In this document: in pieces, positions 60,309 to 64,000 of the stretch | How the letters are laid out: the number at the start of each line of letters is the position of its first letter | Position numbering within the stretch: position 1 is the first letter of the stretch | Assembly (NCBI GenBank): GCA_051294375.1 | Contig: CM119265.1 | Location: forward strand, 220,294 to 284,293 | Length of the DNA stretch: 64,000 bases | Direction of reading: 5' to 3' | Source of the DNA: Paraspadella gotoi | Lineage: Eukaryota > Chaetognatha | Made by a program: the position numbers and the translations under genes | The notes under the pieces: model-generated | The model's input: the letters and a program-made list of their open reading frames with translations, nothing else | Told to the model about the DNA's origin: nothing | Databases searched by the model: none

Positions 60309-63300
60309 TCTACCGACGACTCACCAGACTCGTATCTCCTTCACGTAGTGGATGCCAGCGACGGCCGTCACTGGCTGGTGGATGGCGGAGCTCTGCTCTC
60401 GCTCACTCCGCCAACTCCGGAGCAACGAGCGGCGGGTCCTACGGGAGCACAATTGCAGGCGGCGAACGGTAGCCCGATCGCGTGTTATGGTATTGCCCAT
60501 CGTCGAATAACTTTAGGCCCAAGAATTTTTCCGTTCGACGTGCTAATCGCGGACGTGACACAGAACATACTTGGAGCTGATTTTCTTGCTGAGTACTATC
60601 TCGCCCCGAACCATCGCGATGGCATATTACTTGACCTTCGGGACTACTCGACTATACCCTGCGCAGTCACCCGTGGAACCCCCCCTTCGCACGTCAATTT
60701 CGTCGACCAAAAGGAGAACATTTACTATCAACTTCTCGACAAATACCCTTCTCTCTCCAAGCCGAGCTTCGAACTCAAAGAGCCTAAGCACGGGGTCCGC
60801 CACCATATACCGACGGAAGGACGCCCCTGTCAAGCCAGAGCCCGCCGCCTAGATCCAGAAAAGCTAGCGGTGGCGAAAGCGGAGCTTGAGAAGATGGTGG
60901 CGCTGGGCATCGCAAAGCGTTCAAAAAGCGCCTGGTCGTCGCCTATCCTCTGCGTCCCAAAATCAGACGGAGGATGGCGGGTTTGTGGCGACTTTCGACG
61001 CCTCAATTCAATGACAAAGGACGACAAGTACCCAGTGAAGCTGCTAGCTGATTTCAACGCGCAGCTTGCTGGGAAGAAGATTTTCTCCAAGGTCGATCTA
61101 TTGAAGGGATACCATCAGATCCCAGTAGCGGATGAGGACGTTGTCAAAACGGCGGTGATCACGCCTTTTGGTTTGTTCGTCTTCCTGAGAACCCCGTTCG
61201 GCCTTAAAAGACGGCCGGAACAGGATTTTCAGCGGAAATGATGGACGAAATCCTGGGCGACGTCCCCCACACTTATGTGTATCTAGACGACATCCTCGTC
61301 GCCAGTGACGACGAGGAACAACACGCACATGATCTCGAGCAGGTCTTCAAGGCCCTCGCTAGCAACGGTTTAGTCGTCAATCGCAAAAAGTGTGAACTTG
61401 GAAAGAAATCTCTGGAGTTCCTGGGGTACTTGGTAGACGCATCAGGTGTCAAGCCACTTCCGAAGAAGGTCGACGCGATTCGCGCCACCAATCCCCCGAC
61501 CACCATCAAAGAACTCCAGCGGTTCTTGGGAATGGTTAATTACTACCGTCGCTTCCTTCCCAAGGCCGCTCATCACGCCGCCGCCCTATATGACGCGTTA
61601 GCCGGCAAGCCCAAGCAACTTGTGTGGACACCAGCCTGCTCCACAGCCTTCGAGGCGGTCAAGGAAGCCCTAGCGAACGCAGCGCTACTCCGACACCCTC
61701 GCACTAACGCCCAACTCTCCCTGACTACCGACGCCTCCGACATTGCTGTCGGCGCCGTCCTCGAGCAGCGTAGCGGCGACGGATGGGAGCCGCTAGCGTT
61801 TTTCTCGNNNNNNNNNNACGACGCTCAAAGGAGATGGCCGCCCTTTGATCGAGAACTGTACGGGGCGTTCAGAGCGGTCCGCCACTTCCGCCACTGGCTG
61901 GAGGGCCGGTCGTTTACGTTATACACCGACCACCAGTCTCTTATTCACGCTCTCCACAAACGTGCAGAACCACAGACCACTCGACACAATTTTCAACTGT
62001 CAGTGATCTCCGAATTTACGACAGACATTCGCCATGTGCGCGGGAAGGCTAACGTTGTGGCAGACGCCCTCTCCCGACCAAATCCGCCACCTTCGATCGC
62101 CACAGTCGACAAACCCGTCCCCAACGAAAAAGTCGAGGACCTCATCGGCACAGTGAACGCGATCGGACAGGAAGGCATAGACTTGGAAGAGATGGCGCGC
62201 CACCAAGCCCTCGACAAGGACTACCAGCGCCTCGCCAACGACGCCAGGACTGGACTGAGCTTCAGAAAGGTCAGACTCGGCGAGCAGGAGCTGCTCGTCG
62301 ACGTGTCGAACGGCCCAGCCCGCCCCTTCGTCCCCGAGGCATGGCGACGGCGAATTTTCGACGCCGTGCACGGCCTTGGCCACCCAGGCGTCGCCAGGAC
62401 TCGCGAGACCATCTCCTCCAAGTTCGTTTGGCCATCAATACGCGCCGACACCACGCGCTGGGCAAGGGAATGCATTCCTTGCCAGCAAGCGAAAGTAACG
62501 CGCCATATAACTCCCAACATCGGCGAATTCAACGTGCCTGCCCGGCGTTTCCAGCACCTAAACGTCGACATTACCATCATGCCCGCTTCAAACGGCTATG
62601 GCTATCTTTTAACCGTTGTCGATCGTTTGTCAAGATGGCCGGCGGCACTGCCGATGAAAGACATGTCTTCAACCACAGTGGTCGACACGCTCGTCCATGG
62701 TTGGATTTCGACGTTTGGAGTTCCATCAGATATAACCACCGATAGGGGCGCTCAATTCAATTCGGCAACTTGGACGCAACTCGCTCAATCTTGGGGCATT
62801 CGACATCACCAGACCGCAGCGTACCATCCGCAAGCTAACGGCCTGGTGGAACGCTTCCACCGTCGACTCAAAGAGGCGCTCATCGCCCTCGCCGTCGAGG
62901 AACCTCATCAGTGGTTTTGGCGCCTCCCTTCGGCGTTACTCGCCATCAGGACAACCGTCAAACCCGACGTCGGCGCCTCNNNNNNNNNNCTCGTCTTCGG
63001 GGAAGGCCTGACAGTCCCCGGTGATTTGCTTCCTCCGACTCCAGCCGACGAGCAACTTCATGATCAACGTCGCATCATTCGGAACAATTTACGCCTCGAG
63101 GTCGAGCGCCTCCAGCCTACCGAAACTTCTACGCATCGATCCCCTAACGTTTACCTCCCCGATTCGCTTGTGGAGGCGACACACGTTTTCGTTCAACGTC
63201 CCGGCGTCAAACCACCCCTCACCGCGCCTTACCAGGGCCCCTTCCGCGTCGTCTCACGCGACAATTTAAACTTTCGAGTGGACATCCCTGGTCGAGGCGT

Positions 63301-63844
63301 CGAGACGGTGGCCATCGCCCGTATCAAGCCGGCAACGGTCTGGAGGGACGACAACAACGAAGAACGCGTTTTCCAACCGCCACCACCCCCTTCACCACCT
63401 CCTCCGGGNNNNNNNNNNGGTCCTCGAACCCGTCAACCAACGTCAACAACCCGTGTTACTCGATCATCGACTCGAGCCTCAAACCTCCAGCGTCAAGCTC
63501 CTCCAAATCAATTGGCTTCGCTAACCNNNNNNNNNNAGGACAACAACGACGACGATGGCGACGACGAACTCGTTGATACCTTTCAGCGTTCAAAAGCTCA
63601 ACCGGAAGCTCAAGCGTCAACGCCAAACAACGCTAGTGAAACGGGCAACCATGGCGACCAAAATAAAGATTCTCCAGCGACGCCAGCGCCAACACTCCCG
63701 TTTGGCGCGCCTCCGTCGTCACCACCGGTCGAATCAGCGCCACCGTCAGCGCCACCGGAAGCTACAAGACCACGCCCACAGCTAGAAAGATTCTCGAGAC
63801 CGGCGCCCAACGATTTCTCTTATAAAACTGTAAATAGATCCTGA
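60270..63844 (+). CDS. pol: Pol polyprotein of element C8, one frameshift cluster
   Basis: Protease WLVDGGALLSLTPPT; RT FSKVDLLKGYHQIPV. Five extra bases between 61209 and 61240 break the frame where KNAGQDFQRMMDEI should stand. It then continues from 61238 with YLDDILVAS, RNase H (TDASDIAVGAVLEQ, YTDHQSL, VVADALSRP), integrase (HGLGHPGVARTRE, CIPCQQAK, TTDRGAQF, VERFHRRLKEAL), YQGPFRV and a Pro-rich linker. The tail RFSRPAPNDFSYK (63786-63825) is present, but the last 25 or so residues seen in C5 are replaced by a short end at 63844. There are 10-N gaps at 61808, 62981, 63409 and 63527. Confidence 0.9.
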
Positions 63845-63912
63845 CAGGATTCGAACCTCGAACTCAGGCCCTGGGACGCCGATGGTTTAACCACTCGACC
63901 AGCCAGGAGGCC
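63837..63912 (-). other. tRNA-like module at the broken 3' end of C8
   Basis: Minus strand: A box TGGTCGAGTGGTTAAA (Leu/Ser-like), GGCGTCCCAGGGCC, then an exact B box GGTTCGAATCC. It differs from the type C modules and resembles those of A and B (shared GGCGTCCC). It follows pol with no 3' UTR or polypurine tract between. Confidence 0.62.
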
Positions 63913-64000
63913 ATGTTTCATCGATGTTTCTAAAGCCTTTTAAAGCTTTAATATGTTTCGACGCCTTTTGTTTTTCATTCATTTGTCTGTTCATCAGAGA
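63913..64000 (+). repeat. Probable LTR interior after the tRNA-like module
   Basis: AT-rich sequence (TTTCTAAAGCCTTTTAAAGC) that resembles the stretch beside the tRNA-like block in B LTRs. It is cut by the window end; no gene is seen. Confidence 0.4.

Larger units (their letters stand above)
58237..63844 (+). mobile_element. Element C8: type C Ty3/gypsy with 5' LTR, gag and pol
   Basis: 5' LTR 58237-59120, primer site 59122, gag 59173-60294, frameshift site, pol 60270-63844. The 3' UTR and 3' LTR of this family are absent: pol runs into a different tRNA-like sequence at about 63837. The sense strand continues the C-rich telomere strand, with the same junction phase (CCCTAACCC then TGTGG) as the LTR at 734. 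Confidence 0.92.

Overview
This window is animal-type telomeric or subtelomeric DNA. It is built almost entirely from Ty3/gypsy LTR retrotransposons lodged inside TTAGGG/CCCTAA arrays. I see no host protein-coding gene, rRNA gene or CRISPR array. The TTAGGG repeat and a Gag zinc motif of the form C-x2-H-x9-C-x3-C (without CCHC knuckles) suggest a metazoan, probably an invertebrate; the species cannot be read from the sequence. The sequence is a gapped long-read-style scaffold: N runs of 10, 25, 100 and 390 bases, many single-base indels in some copies, and pasted duplicates. Many broken frames may therefore be sequence error rather than biological decay.

Layout. A type C LTR fragment (1-734, minus) meets a 3.6 kb TTAGGG array (735-4344). 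Element A1 (4345-10377, plus) and element A2 (10743-16628, minus) lie tail to tail across gaps. A CCCTAA array (16630-17190) is followed by element B1 (17195-24077, minus, two LTRs, noisy), another array, and the 3' part of element B' (24391-26426). Next come type C copies: C5 (26452-30909, plus), a corrupted copy (30910-33788), a gag fragment (33789-34219) and the gapped element C6 (34320-38845, minus). Element D (38946-44937, minus) has intact gag and pol. It is preceded by a telomere array that starts inside a broken gag, then by mosaic fragments (45233-46375), element B2 (46376-51358, minus), an array, an exact second copy of B' (51680-53715), decayed element E (53741-57961, plus), an array, and element C8 (58237-63844, plus).

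Shared design. LTRs are about 410-885 bp and mostly begin TGTRG and end in CA (best case TGTAGA...TCTACA). They are followed by a primer site of the form TGGTRAGC-x-CGAC. Gag (about 350-375 aa) is followed by Pol in the -1 frame. Each gag/pol junction carries a slippery heptamer (TTTAAAC/T, GGGAAAC, or GGAAAAC in D), exactly 6 nt of spacer, and a GC-rich hairpin that holds the gag stop. Pol has protease, RT, RNase H, an integrase of DD35E type and a GPY/F module, then a proline-rich linker and a conserved tail motif FS[RK]P[TA]xx[ND]FS. There is no env gene.

The most striking feature is that every LTR carries, 30-160 bp from its 5' edge, a tRNA-like block antisense to the element. Several have a perfect T-arm, a good B box or a following Pol III-type T run. 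Wherever a true element end is visible, it abuts telomere repeat. Families A, B, B' and D read along the G-rich strand; C and E read along the C-rich strand. I interpret this as a set of telomere-targeting Ty3 families with a built-in tDNA-like module. The integration targeting and the role of the module are inference.
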